A DNA stretch of 64,000 nucleotides from Ruegeria atlantica (GTDB lineage: Bacteria; Pseudomonadota; Alphaproteobacteria; Rhodobacterales; Rhodobacteraceae), in contig NZ_WQFE01000001.1 in the NCBI RefSeq assembly GCF_013033965.1, positions 62,001 through 126,000 of the forward strand, written 5' to 3'. The notes under the pieces were generated by a model that ran no database searches, was not told the DNA's origin, and saw nothing but the letters and a program-made list of their open reading frames with translations. Position 1 is the stretch's first letter. Each line of letters starts with the position of its first letter. The position numbers were made by a program, and so were the translations under genes. Shown here one piece after another: positions 26,162 through 34,193 of the stretch.

Positions 26162-26860
26162 ATGCCGCACGCCCTTATCGTCGCCCACGGTCAACCCTCA
26201 GCCCCGGATCCTGCCGAGGCAGCTTTAGCTGCATATGCTGCCGAGGTTGATGAGTATTGCGATGGGGTCACAGTTCGGTCCGCGACGCTTGCGGCGCCAG
26301 GAGTGCTTGAGGCACGTTTGGACGAGCTTCCCGAAGATACCGTGATCTATCCCCTTTTCATGGCCAAGGGGTGGTTCGTGACAAGTGCTCTGCCAAAAAG
26401 ACTTGGTGGAAAGAACACCCGAATTCTGGACCCGCTGGGTGTAGATTCTATGCTCCCTACTTTGGCCGCAGTCGCATTGCAGAATACGCTTTCGTACAAC
26501 GGCTGGAACGCGGCTGATTCAGATTTTGTCCTCGCCGCTCACGGGTCCGGCCGCAGTCGTAACCCGTCAGCGGTCGCCACAGCTTTTTCAATGGAATTGG
26601 CCGAGAAAATAACGTTCCGATCGATCCGCGTCGGGTTTGTGGAAGAGGCCCCGTCCATTGCCGAGGCCGCGACCGGGGCCAGCGATCAAGCTTTGTGCCT
26701 GCCCTTCTTTGCCTGCAACGGCGGGCATGTTCTGGAGGACGTGCCGCAGGAATTGGCGCGTGCGCAGTTCAAAGGGCACGTAATGCCGGTTGTTGGCGAT
26801 CTACCCCCGATCAAACGTCATATCGCCAATGTTCTGCGGCAGGCCTTTTTACAGGCCTAA
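26162..26860 (+). CDS. CbiX-like sirohydrochlorin chelatase family protein
   Basis: 232 residues arranged as two repeats, each opening with a family strand-plus-His motif: LIVAHGQPS (His9) and FVLAAHGSGRSRNPSAV (second half). The second catalytic histidine is in FFACNGGHVLEDVP. The family inserts Co or Ni/Fe into sirohydrochlorin in cobalamin or siroheme synthesis. No cob or cys genes are adjacent, so the true metal and pathway are unclear. Convergent with the diguanylate cyclase gene, with only 20 bases between the stops. Confidence 0.82.
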   Translation: MPHALIVAHGQPSAPDPAEAALAAYAAEVDEYCDGVTVRSATLAAPGVLEARLDELPEDTVIYPLFMAKGWFVTSALPKRLGGKNTRILDPLGVDSMLPTLAAVALQNTLSYNGWNAADSDFVLAAHGSGRSRNPSAVATAFSMELAEKITFRSIRVGFVEEAPSIAEAATGASDQALCLPFFACNGGHVLEDVPQELARAQFKGHVMPVVGDLPPIKRHIANVLRQAFLQA

Positions 26861-26880
26861 CCTGTGCACCGAACCAAAGC

Positions 26881-27891
26881 TCATTGCGAACTGGCAGGTC
26901 TCAGCCCAGAAGCAATGAGTGACGAGTACAGACAATGCTGCGACCTTCCTTGCTTCTTCGCTTCGTACAGGGCCTGATCGGCTGCGTTCAACACCTCTGC
27001 TGCATTGGGTGTGCTGAATTGCGTGGACAAGGCAGTTCCGATGCTTGTCGAAATCTTGCACGGCGTTCCCTGGAAGATCATCGGTTGGCATAGACGGCAG
27101 ATCAGGCGTCCCGCTATGTCTGACAGGACACTTTCATCGACCAGACCTTTGTAGATGATCACAAACTCATCGCCGCCAATCCGGGCGACCGTGTCCTCAT
27201 TGCGCGTCTCTTCCTCCATGATGCGCGCGGCCTGCTGCAATACAAAGTCCCCGGCCGCATGGCCAAGACGATCGTTGATACTTTTGAAGAAATCCAGGTC
27301 CAAATGCATGAGTGCAAAGGCTGAGTTGGCCGAGATCAGGTGGCCAAGAACCACATCCATCGCCCTGCGATTTTTCAACCCTGTCAATATGTCTGTTACC
27401 GCCTGTTCTTCGGCAGCCAACATTGCCCCCTGAAGTCGCAGGTTCAGTGAACGCGACGCCTCCATCGCCGCTGATTTCGCCTCAACCAGATAGAGCAGTT
27501 CAATCGCCAGATCCGTGCCGGAAAAATCCGCGCTGGTCAGGGCGTAGTCACGAACTGCATCCAGTATCGAAATCCCGAAGGACAGGTTGATGATGGCCCC
27601 GTTCCCCTTTGGCAAGGGCGCGATTAGCCCGGTCAGCGCGGTCCGGGGTTCATCGTGAAATTTCAGATGCACTTTGCCGCCGGTCAGAGACAGCAGCTTC
27701 GCAATCGTTGTAACTGTTCGTGGCCGAACCAGTTCAAAGACGTCCAAAAAGTCTCGACCCCGCATCGGGTGATCCGGGCGAAGCTTTTGCAACGTCGGCC
27801 CGGCATTCACGATCCTGCCCTGATCATCCACCATCACGAACATGGGGCATAGCGTGTCCAAAAGGGTCGAGAGTTCAGAGGTTTGCATCAT
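26881..27891 (-). CDS. Diguanylate cyclase paired with H-NOX (HnoC-like)
   Basis: 336 residues. N-terminal PAS/HNOBA-like domain (about 1-125: CPMFVMVDDQGRIVNAGPTL, RGRDFLDVFELVRP), a short coiled-coil helix (127-165) and a GGDEF domain with active site GGDEF at 239-243. An inhibitory site RxxD (R230-D233) sits exactly five residues before it, so product feedback by c-di-GMP is expected. It overlaps the H-NOX stop by four bases. In known systems NO-bound H-NOX inhibits this cyclase class and so lowers c-di-GMP; whether that holds here is doubtful because of the H-NOX sequence. Confidence 0.93.
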   Translation of the reverse strand: MMQTSELSTLLDTLCPMFVMVDDQGRIVNAGPTLQKLRPDHPMRGRDFLDVFELVRPRTVTTIAKLLSLTGGKVHLKFHDEPRTALTGLIAPLPKGNGAIINLSFGISILDAVRDYALTSADFSGTDLAIELLYLVEAKSAAMEASRSLNLRLQGAMLAAEEQAVTDILTGLKNRRAMDVVLGHLISANSAFALMHLDLDFFKSINDRLGHAAGDFVLQQAARIMEEETRNEDTVARIGGDEFVIIYKGLVDESVLSDIAGRLICRLCQPMIFQGTPCKISTSIGTALSTQFSTPNAAEVLNAADQALYEAKKQGRSQHCLYSSLIASGLRPASSQ

Positions 27892-28475
27892 GATTTGCGT
27901 GCCCCCAGATCGAAATGACGCCCTTCGGCGAACGCGCTTTCGATCAGAATGATCGTGATGACCTCAGCGTCGCCGCACTGCCCTTCATGAGACAGAATGG
28001 CCAATGCTCCATAATCGTCTGCAATTGCCCGCAATACGCCGACCATCACGCTGGAATAGCCCAGCAGACCAGGGTAGCAGTACAAGTGATATTCTGCCGG
28101 TGACACTTCACGCAATTCCAGCATTGGCAGGCGCAGATCGGATACTGCAAGGCGGGCACGATCCGATAAGTCATCCAGCGAGTGCAGGAATTCGACATAT
28201 GTCACACCGCCGAACCGAAGCAATCGGCGCAAATCTTCCATATTGGGGTGCGACACCAGATAGGTTCCAAGATCCTCCAGTATCTCAGCCCGCGGGCGAT
28301 TCAGGTCGGCACAAAGCGCGTCCAGGACCTGCCCGGTCATGGCGTCATCATAAAGCAGCATTGCCTCAAACTCAGTTAATCCCAGACCCGCAGCCTCGGT
28401 CACCCGAAGCCAGCAAGGTTGTCCGTAAGTCGCGCAAACAAATGACTGTATTGCCCGATTGATCAGACCATGCAT
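27888..28475 (-). CDS. H-NOX (heme NO-binding) domain protein, ligand residues altered
   Basis: 195 residues from ATG 28475 (a TTG four codons upstream is the other option). The start MHGLINRAIQSFV, the helix LEDLGTYLVSHP and the end GVLRAIADDYGALAIL show the H-NOX family. By my alignment the proximal heme ligand, His in the usual FL..LD.LH, is Ser104 here (FLHSLDDLSDRA), and the propionate-binding YxSxR is C-Y-P-G-L at 133-137 (Cys133, Pro135, Leu137). If right, the domain cannot bind heme in the known way. Translationally coupled to the cyclase that follows. About 120 bases separate it from the MttB gene. Confidence 0.85.
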   Translation of the reverse strand: MHGLINRAIQSFVCATYGQPCWLRVTEAAGLGLTEFEAMLLYDDAMTGQVLDALCADLNRPRAEILEDLGTYLVSHPNMEDLRRLLRFGGVTYVEFLHSLDDLSDRARLAVSDLRLPMLELREVSPAEYHLYCYPGLLGYSSVMVGVLRAIADDYGALAILSHEGQCGDAEVITIILIESAFAEGRHFDLGARKS

Positions 28476-28595
28476 GAGATGCCCCAAATTGGTTACGCCC
28501 CAATCTGGTCAGATAATCCTTAACAAATAGCCAAAAAAGAGATGCGCTGGGGATAATCCGAAAAGAGTCTCAATGTGGAAGTTGTTGTTGTTGAA

Positions 28596-30155
28596 CTAGA
28601 AATCCGTCGGGGCCCCACCTTCGACTTTACGGCGGGCAACAAAATCTGCCAGCTCTTCTCGGATCCCGTCATCCATCGCCGGTGGTTCAAAGCTTGTTAC
28701 GATTTCCTTGAACATGTGATGGGCGCGCTCGGCGGTCCAGATACCGCCCGCCACGTCCCAACCTTCGTAGTTCTTCCAATCACTCAGGAACGGTTGATAG
28801 AACGCAGTGGTATAGCGATCCTGGGTGTGCTGAATGCCGAAGAAATGGCCGTCGTTGCCTACCGCTTTGATGGCATCCAGCGCGATTTCGTCAGGGCCTG
28901 TCGCTGTGATCTCGGGCTGCATATATCGCTGGATTTGCTGGAGAATCTCACAGTCCATGATGAATTTTTCGGGGCTGGCAATCAGCCCGCCCTCAAGCCA
29001 CCCTGCCGCATGGTACACCATATTGGTGCCCGACTGCACCGCCGCCCAAAGCGAGTTCGATGTCTCCCACACCGATTGCCCGTCCGGCACATTCGCGGCA
29101 CACACACCCGATGAACGCATCGGCAGACCATAGAAACGCGCCATCTGCCCGGTCATCTGGGTCGAGCGCATATACTCGGGCGTTCCAAAAGCGGGCGCAC
29201 CTGATTTCATGTCAACGTTGGACGTGAACGTACCGATAACGCAGGGAATTCCGGGCCGGACATATTGAAACAATGCAATTGCACACAGCGCCTCGGCCAA
29301 GGATTGCGCGACCGCGCCTGCCATCGTAACCGGCGCCATTGCACCGGCCAGTGTGAACGGCGTCACGACAATCGCCTGACCGCGCCGCGCAAGGCGCAGG
29401 CACCCGTCAATCATCGGGTGGTCGTGCTTCAACGGCGAGGTCGAATTGATGTTGGTATACATCCGCGGGGTCGCTTCGAATTCTTCATGGCTGTGCCCAC
29501 CGGCGATCCGAACCATCTCCATCACGTCCTCGACCCGCTCTTTACCCAGCGAATAGGCGTGCATCGCCTTGTCGGTCAGCGTCAGCTTGTCATACAGCAC
29601 GTCCAAATGCCTGACGCTGGCGTGGATATCGACCGGCTCGACCGGATAGCCCCCTGCGAAGTGGATACAGTTGAAGTACTGCGTGAGTTTCAGCAGGTTC
29701 CGGCACATCTCTCGATTGCCGGCCACCTTGGTCCCGATCTCAAGATCCCAGTAGTTCGGCGGAGAAGACACGTTCCCGAACAGCAGGGTTTTGCCGCCTA
29801 CCTCAATCGTCCTGCTGGGGTTCCTTGGCGTGATCGTGAACTTTGACGGAGCTTTCGCCACCATTTCCATCACAAAGTCGCGGCCCATCCGGACGTTGTC
29901 GCCGTCAATTGTACAGCCCGCCTCTTTCAGGATGCCAAGGGCCTCTTCGTTGTAGAACTCGATACCGATCTCTTCGAGGATGCGCATGGCCCCTTCGTGG
30001 ATCGCTTCAATTCCAGATTGATCCAGAGGCCCAATGGGTTTGTCGATATTGATCGGCGGATTCCACGGCATTTGGTCGATCACCGCACTGCCCCTGCGTG
30101 CCGCGGCACCAGCCCGTCCTCCACTGCGGCGTTTGCGTGTCTGTGTGTCAGCCAT
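28596..30155 (-). CDS. Trimethylamine methyltransferase (MttB) family protein
   Basis: 519 residues from ATG 30155, chosen for the CCGGAGG site just upstream. The family barrel is clear: IEAIHEGAMRILEEIGIEFY near the start, VEPVDIHASVRHLDVLY, and PGIPCVIGTFTSNVDMKSGA. There is no in-frame amber codon, so this is not the pyrrolysine TMA enzyme; non-Pyl members demethylate glycine betaine, proline betaine, carnitine or related quaternary amines through a corrinoid protein. No corrinoid protein gene is in the window. A basic tail precedes the barrel (RKRRSGGRAGAAARRGS). Substrate cannot be named. Confidence 0.93.
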   Translation of the reverse strand: MADTQTRKRRSGGRAGAAARRGSAVIDQMPWNPPINIDKPIGPLDQSGIEAIHEGAMRILEEIGIEFYNEEALGILKEAGCTIDGDNVRMGRDFVMEMVAKAPSKFTITPRNPSRTIEVGGKTLLFGNVSSPPNYWDLEIGTKVAGNREMCRNLLKLTQYFNCIHFAGGYPVEPVDIHASVRHLDVLYDKLTLTDKAMHAYSLGKERVEDVMEMVRIAGGHSHEEFEATPRMYTNINSTSPLKHDHPMIDGCLRLARRGQAIVVTPFTLAGAMAPVTMAGAVAQSLAEALCAIALFQYVRPGIPCVIGTFTSNVDMKSGAPAFGTPEYMRSTQMTGQMARFYGLPMRSSGVCAANVPDGQSVWETSNSLWAAVQSGTNMVYHAAGWLEGGLIASPEKFIMDCEILQQIQRYMQPEITATGPDEIALDAIKAVGNDGHFFGIQHTQDRYTTAFYQPFLSDWKNYEGWDVAGGIWTAERAHHMFKEIVTSFEPPAMDDGIREELADFVARRKVEGGAPTDF

Positions 30156-30164
30156 AGGAAACCT

Positions 30165-30194
30165 CCGGAACTTGCTTATCTCAAGCAAGCCCGG
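30165..30194 (-). promoter_or_regulatory. Leader hairpin touching the ribosome-binding site of the MttB gene
   Basis: CTTGCTT and AAGCAAG (7-bp arms, loop of five) lie just upstream of the Shine-Dalgarno GGAGG, and flanking CCGG copies can extend the stem into it. This could limit ribosome access or serve as an operator. Confidence 0.35.
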
Positions 30195-30275
30195 AAGTCG
30201 GCACACTGGCCGCTCTGTCTGCGACAAGGTTTGTCGGTTTTATATCTTGGACAGTCGAATTCAGCCGCAGGCGGA

Positions 30276-30968
30276 TCAGTTTGCCGCCAACCAAGCGGGA
30301 ATGTGACCGATGTCCGGCAACACAACATCTGCCATCGGCGCAAGCGCTTCGGCCGGGGCCAACCCGGTCAGCACGCCGATTGTGGTCATCCCGGCGGCGC
30401 GCCCGGCCTGCAGGTCATGCAGGCTGTCACCCACCATCGCCACACGCGACGGATCCACGCCCACATGGGTCGCAAAAGCAATCAACTGTCCGGGTCCAGG
30501 TTTGAACCCATGGCCGCTGTCGTAACCGGCAACAAAATCAAAATGATCGCGAATCCCGACCGAGGCGAGATGTTGCAACGCTGGCATTTCCCCATCGTTC
30601 GTGGCCACGCCCAATTTAAGACCCGCCTGCCGCAAAGCATCAAGGAAGGGAACCAAAGGAACAGCCGGAGCCTGTGTCGCCGTCGCCGATTCCGCATTCA
30701 GAATGTCAACCAGCTCATCGTTGGGCATATCCGGGAAAAAGGGCGAAAGCGCTTCGGCAATCTCTTCGACGGTTCCGGCAATCACAATGCTGTCGTCAGC
30801 ATATTCTTCCGAGATCGGATCGAATCCGATGGCGCGGCCCAGTTCGGCGGCGAGCATTGCGTCCCCGTCTGACAGTTTCTCCAACACACTACGTCCAAAA
30901 CCACCCCATGTGTTCGCAAAGTCAAACAGTGTTCCGTCCTTGTCGAACAAGATCGCGTCGATGGGCAT
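30276..30968 (-). CDS. HAD-superfamily phosphatase (phosphoglycolate-phosphatase-like)
   Basis: 230 residues. Catalytic motif I DKDGTLFD (9-16, nucleophile Asp9), motif II Thr/Ser in GVATND, motif III Lys in HGFKPGPG and motif IV VGDSLHDL are complete. The cap domain between 20 and 90 is helical (C1). Close relatives hydrolyse phosphoglycolate or other small phosphates; no Calvin-cycle gene is close, so the name stays general. It is 25 bases downstream of the DUF3572 gene on the same strand and probably cotranscribed with it. Confidence 0.88.
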   Translation of the reverse strand: MPIDAILFDKDGTLFDFANTWGGFGRSVLEKLSDGDAMLAAELGRAIGFDPISEEYADDSIVIAGTVEEIAEALSPFFPDMPNDELVDILNAESATATQAPAVPLVPFLDALRQAGLKLGVATNDGEMPALQHLASVGIRDHFDFVAGYDSGHGFKPGPGQLIAFATHVGVDPSRVAMVGDSLHDLQAGRAAGMTTIGVLTGLAPAEALAPMADVVLPDIGHIPAWLAAN

Positions 30969-30993
30969 TACATGCTCCTGTCAGTGTATATTT

Positions 30994-31275
30994 TCACGTC
31001 CAGTGAACCTCGCCACCGGACAAAACGGCCCGCGCCTGACCCGGCAGGTCATAGGCCATGGAATTGGCGTCACAAAAGGCGATCACCCACGAATCGTCAA
31101 GCATCAAGAATTCAAGAACCGAGCTCAGGAATTCTGGGTCTGAAGCGCGCACCCGCAGCTCTTCGGCAGAAGCTCCTGTCGAGCCCAGAAAAATCGGCAG
31201 CAACTCGTCATTCCCGACAAGCCACCCAAGAACGTTCAGGGCAAGCGTTTCGGCGGATTGGGCGGTAATCGGCAT
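30994..31275 (-). CDS. DUF3572 family protein
   Basis: 93 residues, the family length. The pattern AETLALNVLGWLVGNDELLP, FLGSTGASAEELR, FLSSVLEFLMLDDSWVI and the final GGEVHWT matches DUF3572, a small all-helical cytoplasmic protein. In many alphaproteobacteria this gene directly follows pleD; here the PleD-like gene lies divergently 66-87 bases away, so the association is kept with changed orientation. Function unknown. Confidence 0.85.
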   Translation of the reverse strand: MPITAQSAETLALNVLGWLVGNDELLPIFLGSTGASAEELRVRASDPEFLSSVLEFLMLDDSWVIAFCDANSMAYDLPGQARAVLSGGEVHWT

Positions 31276-31362
31276 AAAGAGGCCCCGGAAACAGACTTGG
31301 AAAGGGTTTGTTAACCAGACTCATAAACACTTTGGCAACGCATGCAATCAACGGTGACAGAT

Positions 31363-32751
31363 ATGTCCGTGCAAGGAACCATCCTTGTCCTCGACGGGAC
31401 TTCGACCAATCGCATTATGCTGAAGGTTCAACTGACCGCGGCGTGGTATCACGTTGTTCAGGCTGAAAAGTTGCACGGTCTGGCCGGGTTGCTTCGCCGT
31501 ACGCGTCCCGATCTGGTGCTGGTCGCGCAATCCCTGCCGGATGGCTCGGCCGCTGACGTCAAAAGAATGATGGCGGCCGACCCTGAATTGGCCGATGTAC
31601 CCGTCGTCGCCATCGCGCCGCGAAGCGACAAGGCCGCAAGGTTGCAGGCATTGTCCGATGGGTTGGACGATGTTTTGACAGCCCCGTTCAAGGATACCTT
31701 GTTACTGGCGCGAATTCGCAGTCTGCTGCGCGCGCGTGCAGATACACAAGAGCTTCAGTTGGGCAACGGGTCACACCCGATCGGGTTTGCAGAGTCCGCC
31801 GCTGTATCAATTGCGCCCCCCAAATCAGCCCACGTGGCCATACTGACACATGGCTCTGGGACCGGGGTATTGTGGCAATCCGCACTGTCGGGGCGATCGC
31901 GTCACAACCTAAGCGCCCATCGTGCCTCAAACATGCGTGCCTTGTTATCCGGGCCTGTACCTGACGCAATCCTGATCGAATTGGGGACGGGCACCGCGGG
32001 ATTGAATACGCTGGCAGATTTGAAGTCACGGGGTGCAACCCGGCACACGGTACTAATCGCTGTTCTGGAGGATGAGGACACGGCAATGGCGTGCGAAGCC
32101 CTGGATCGTGGAGCTGACGCGGTTTGCATGGGCGGGTTCTGCGCCGACGAGGTTCAACTGCACCTGGAAAACCAGATTGCCCGAAAGGTGCGAAGGGACC
32201 AAATGCGCGCGTCTCTAAAACGCGGGCTCGCCGAATCCTGGGTGGATCCACTAACCGGCTTGCACAACCGTCGCTATGCAATGCAAGCCATGGATCAAAT
32301 GGCGCGACAGCCATCGCGATCCGGCTACGGATTTGTTGTCATGCTGGCAGACTTGGATCACTTCAAAACTATCAATGACCGTTTTGGACATGTCAGCGGC
32401 GACCGAGTTCTGGCCGAGGCCGCAAGGCGTATGAAACATACGGTTGGCGCTGCGGGGTTTGTCGCGCGCATCGGAGGGGAAGAGTTTATGATTGGCTTAC
32501 CCGACAGCTCTCCCGCAGCGGCAATGGAATTGGCTAAAACCCTGCGTGATTGTATCTGCGAGGCCCCCTTTTCTTTGCCCGACACCTCAGCCCCGGTGCC
32601 GGTCACCATCAGCATAGGCCTGGCAGCACCGGATGCGCCCCTGCCCCGCAGCGAACCAGTGGAGCGGTTGCTGAAATCCGCCGATACAGCGCTTTATGCA
32701 GCCAAAAAGGCGGGTCGCAATCAAGTGAGGATCAGGCAGACTGCTGCCTGA
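31363..32751 (+). CDS. PleD-like diguanylate cyclase with degenerate receiver domains
   Basis: 462 residues from ATG 31363, which aligns with PleD N-termini and has GGTGA upstream; an ATG 21 bases earlier is possible. Layout is REC-REC-GGDEF. In the first receiver the phosphoacceptor Asp is Ala (LVLVAQSLP), one of the acidic pair is Gly (VLDG) and the conserved Lys is Ala (TAPF). In the second the Asp position is Glu (ILIELGTG). The GGEEF active site in VARIGGEEFMIG is intact, with DLDHFKTINDRFGH upstream, but the RxxD inhibitory site is missing (GAAG instead). So the enzyme is probably active yet not controlled by phosphorylation or product in the usual way. Confidence 0.92.
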   Translation: MSVQGTILVLDGTSTNRIMLKVQLTAAWYHVVQAEKLHGLAGLLRRTRPDLVLVAQSLPDGSAADVKRMMAADPELADVPVVAIAPRSDKAARLQALSDGLDDVLTAPFKDTLLLARIRSLLRARADTQELQLGNGSHPIGFAESAAVSIAPPKSAHVAILTHGSGTGVLWQSALSGRSRHNLSAHRASNMRALLSGPVPDAILIELGTGTAGLNTLADLKSRGATRHTVLIAVLEDEDTAMACEALDRGADAVCMGGFCADEVQLHLENQIARKVRRDQMRASLKRGLAESWVDPLTGLHNRRYAMQAMDQMARQPSRSGYGFVVMLADLDHFKTINDRFGHVSGDRVLAEAARRMKHTVGAAGFVARIGGEEFMIGLPDSSPAAAMELAKTLRDCICEAPFSLPDTSAPVPVTISIGLAAPDAPLPRSEPVERLLKSADTALYAAKKAGRNQVRIRQTAA

Positions 32752-32756
32752 CCCAC

Positions 32757-33230
32757 TCAGTCCTTTTTCTTGTGACCACGCGGGCCACGTTTTACGACCT
32801 CTTCCAGGCGGTCGGCGTAGACCAGACGCTCTTCATCGCTCATGGCCTCGACACGAGCGAGCCACTCTTGCTGCAGTGCATTCTGCAGGTCCGCCATGGA
32901 TTTCGCTTGCTGATCCAACAGGGCTTGCACCACCGCAGCGTCAAACGGGTCTGCACGCAAGGCGGTGCTGAGCTGCGCAAAATCCTGAGATCGATTGCTT
33001 GCACCCTTTTTGTGACGATCGAACAGCTCACCGCGCATCGCTTTGCGTTCTTCCTTTGGCAAAGCACGATAAAGCGCTGAACCGAATCCTGGCGGTGACT
33101 TCGCGTGATCACCTCCTTTGACCCGGAGCGCAGTTCCCAGGGCGACACCAACGATCAGCAGATTCAAGGCCAGCGAGATGACCAGCAGCACCGACATCCA
33201 GCGGTTTTTGGGTTTGGGGCTATCGCTCAT
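32757..33230 (-). CDS. Periplasmic heavy-metal-sensor/Spy-like protein
   Basis: 157 residues. Signal anchor near 12-32 (MSVLLVISLALNLLIVGVAL), then a highly charged helical domain with the LPKEERKAMR and MSDEERLVYADRLEE motifs of the Spy/CpxP/CnrX-like (periplasmic heavy metal sensor) group. It ends in a basic tail RGPRGHKKKD. These proteins bind metals or chaperone periplasmic proteins and often feed back on an ECF sigma factor. It overlaps the anti-sigma-like gene by four bases and is the last gene of the four-gene operon. Confidence 0.8.
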   Translation of the reverse strand: MSDSPKPKNRWMSVLLVISLALNLLIVGVALGTALRVKGGDHAKSPPGFGSALYRALPKEERKAMRGELFDRHKKGASNRSQDFAQLSTALRADPFDAAVVQALLDQQAKSMADLQNALQQEWLARVEAMSDEERLVYADRLEEVVKRGPRGHKKKD

Positions 33231-33580
33231 TCGGCGTCCTCCAGAAAACTCGTATCCAGACTTAGGTCAGCGACTACGAAACTAACATCCTGTGCGTAAA
33301 GGTAACTGGCGGGATCGGGCAGAAAATCTGGGGCAGAAAAACCGATCCAGACACCTGCCATGCTGGCCGCAACCAAACCGCCCATTCCTTGCCAGCCGCC
33401 AAGACCAGCAAGCAGACGCGCCCAAAGAGGGTTTGTCTTTGGCTCATCAGGTTTCAGGCGGTTCAATCGCACGGATTCCGCATCGGTAAGAATGCGCACA
33501 GCCAGATCGTCCGGCAACTCGTGGCGGTCCTGCCGGGCTTGGGCGAACAACAGATCCAGATTGTCTTCGTCTTCAGTCAT
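33227..33580 (-). CDS. Probable membrane anti-sigma factor
   Basis: 117 residues from ATG 33580, overlapping the sigma gene end by eight bases; a longer form from 33601 is possible. An acidic cytoplasmic part (TEDEDNLDLLFAQARQDRHE, then LPDDLAVRIL) precedes one membrane helix (about 75-92: GGLVAASMAGVWIGF) and a short periplasmic tail. No zinc HxxxCxxC motif. Position between the ECF sigma and the Spy-like gene is the main reason for the call. Similar proteins in the group are often mis-named in databases. Confidence 0.65.
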   Translation of the reverse strand: MTEDEDNLDLLFAQARQDRHELPDDLAVRILTDAESVRLNRLKPDEPKTNPLWARLLAGLGGWQGMGGLVAASMAGVWIGFSAPDFLPDPASYLYAQDVSFVVADLSLDTSFLEDAE

Positions 33581-34187
33581 CGTCGTACCCCAGTTCATCA
33601 CGTCGTCCGGCCAGAATCGCCGTCAACGACCGTTTTCCTCGTGCCGTCAGGCTTTCCACCGCTTCCACCGAAATACCCATGATCCCTGCGATTTCGGGGT
33701 TGGGCAATTCCTCTATATGTCGCAAAACAACGGCTTGCCGCTGCCGTTCGGGCAACTGCGACAGCGCCGTTTGCAACGCATCCTTGCGGGCCGCGTTCTG
33801 CAGGCGATCCGCTGCGCTGGCCTCTCCGTCTTCTGGTTCTGGCACATCCGCCAGACGATCTGGCGTCTTTTTGCGGCGCAGATCGACGCACAGGTTTAAC
33901 GTCACACGATAAAGCCACGTTGAAACTTTGGCCTGGCCCGGGACCCAGTCGGGGGCCATCTGCCAAAGGCGCATCATTGCCTCTTGCGTGACGTCTTCGG
34001 CCTCCGCCCGGTTGCCCAAAAAACGCAGCGCTACCGACAGGCTGCGCGGCGCAAGCCGATCCGTCAGAACACGCGCCGCAGCAGCATCGCCATCGGCAAA
34101 CAGCCTGAGCAACGCATCGTCGCCTAGTTCGTCCGCGGCGCAAGGCACGCCGCGAACGTCTTGTGGAGCAGAGGTCAGGTCCTCCAT
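33573..34187 (-). CDS. ECF-type RNA polymerase sigma factor
   Basis: 204 residues. Region 2 shows ARVLTDRLAPRSLSVALRFL and the conserved RAEAEDVTQEAMMRLWQMAP; region 4 shows LSQLPERQRQAVVLRHIEEL followed by PNPEIAGIMGISVEAVESLT, a helix-turn-helix, and RGKRSL. It is a stress-type sigma of the RpoE-like group. The four genes EF-hand, sigma, anti-sigma and Spy-like are packed with overlaps or gaps of a few bases, so the operon probably senses envelope or metal stress and likely autoregulates. Confidence 0.93.
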   Translation of the reverse strand: MEDLTSAPQDVRGVPCAADELGDDALLRLFADGDAAAARVLTDRLAPRSLSVALRFLGNRAEAEDVTQEAMMRLWQMAPDWVPGQAKVSTWLYRVTLNLCVDLRRKKTPDRLADVPEPEDGEASAADRLQNAARKDALQTALSQLPERQRQAVVLRHIEELPNPEIAGIMGISVEAVESLTARGKRSLTAILAGRRDELGYDDD

Positions 34188-34193
34188 CCCGCA

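Noticed and set aside
28596..30155. Possible pyrrolysine-type TMA methyltransferase
   Set aside because: No in-frame TAG codon in the gene and no pyl genes in the window.
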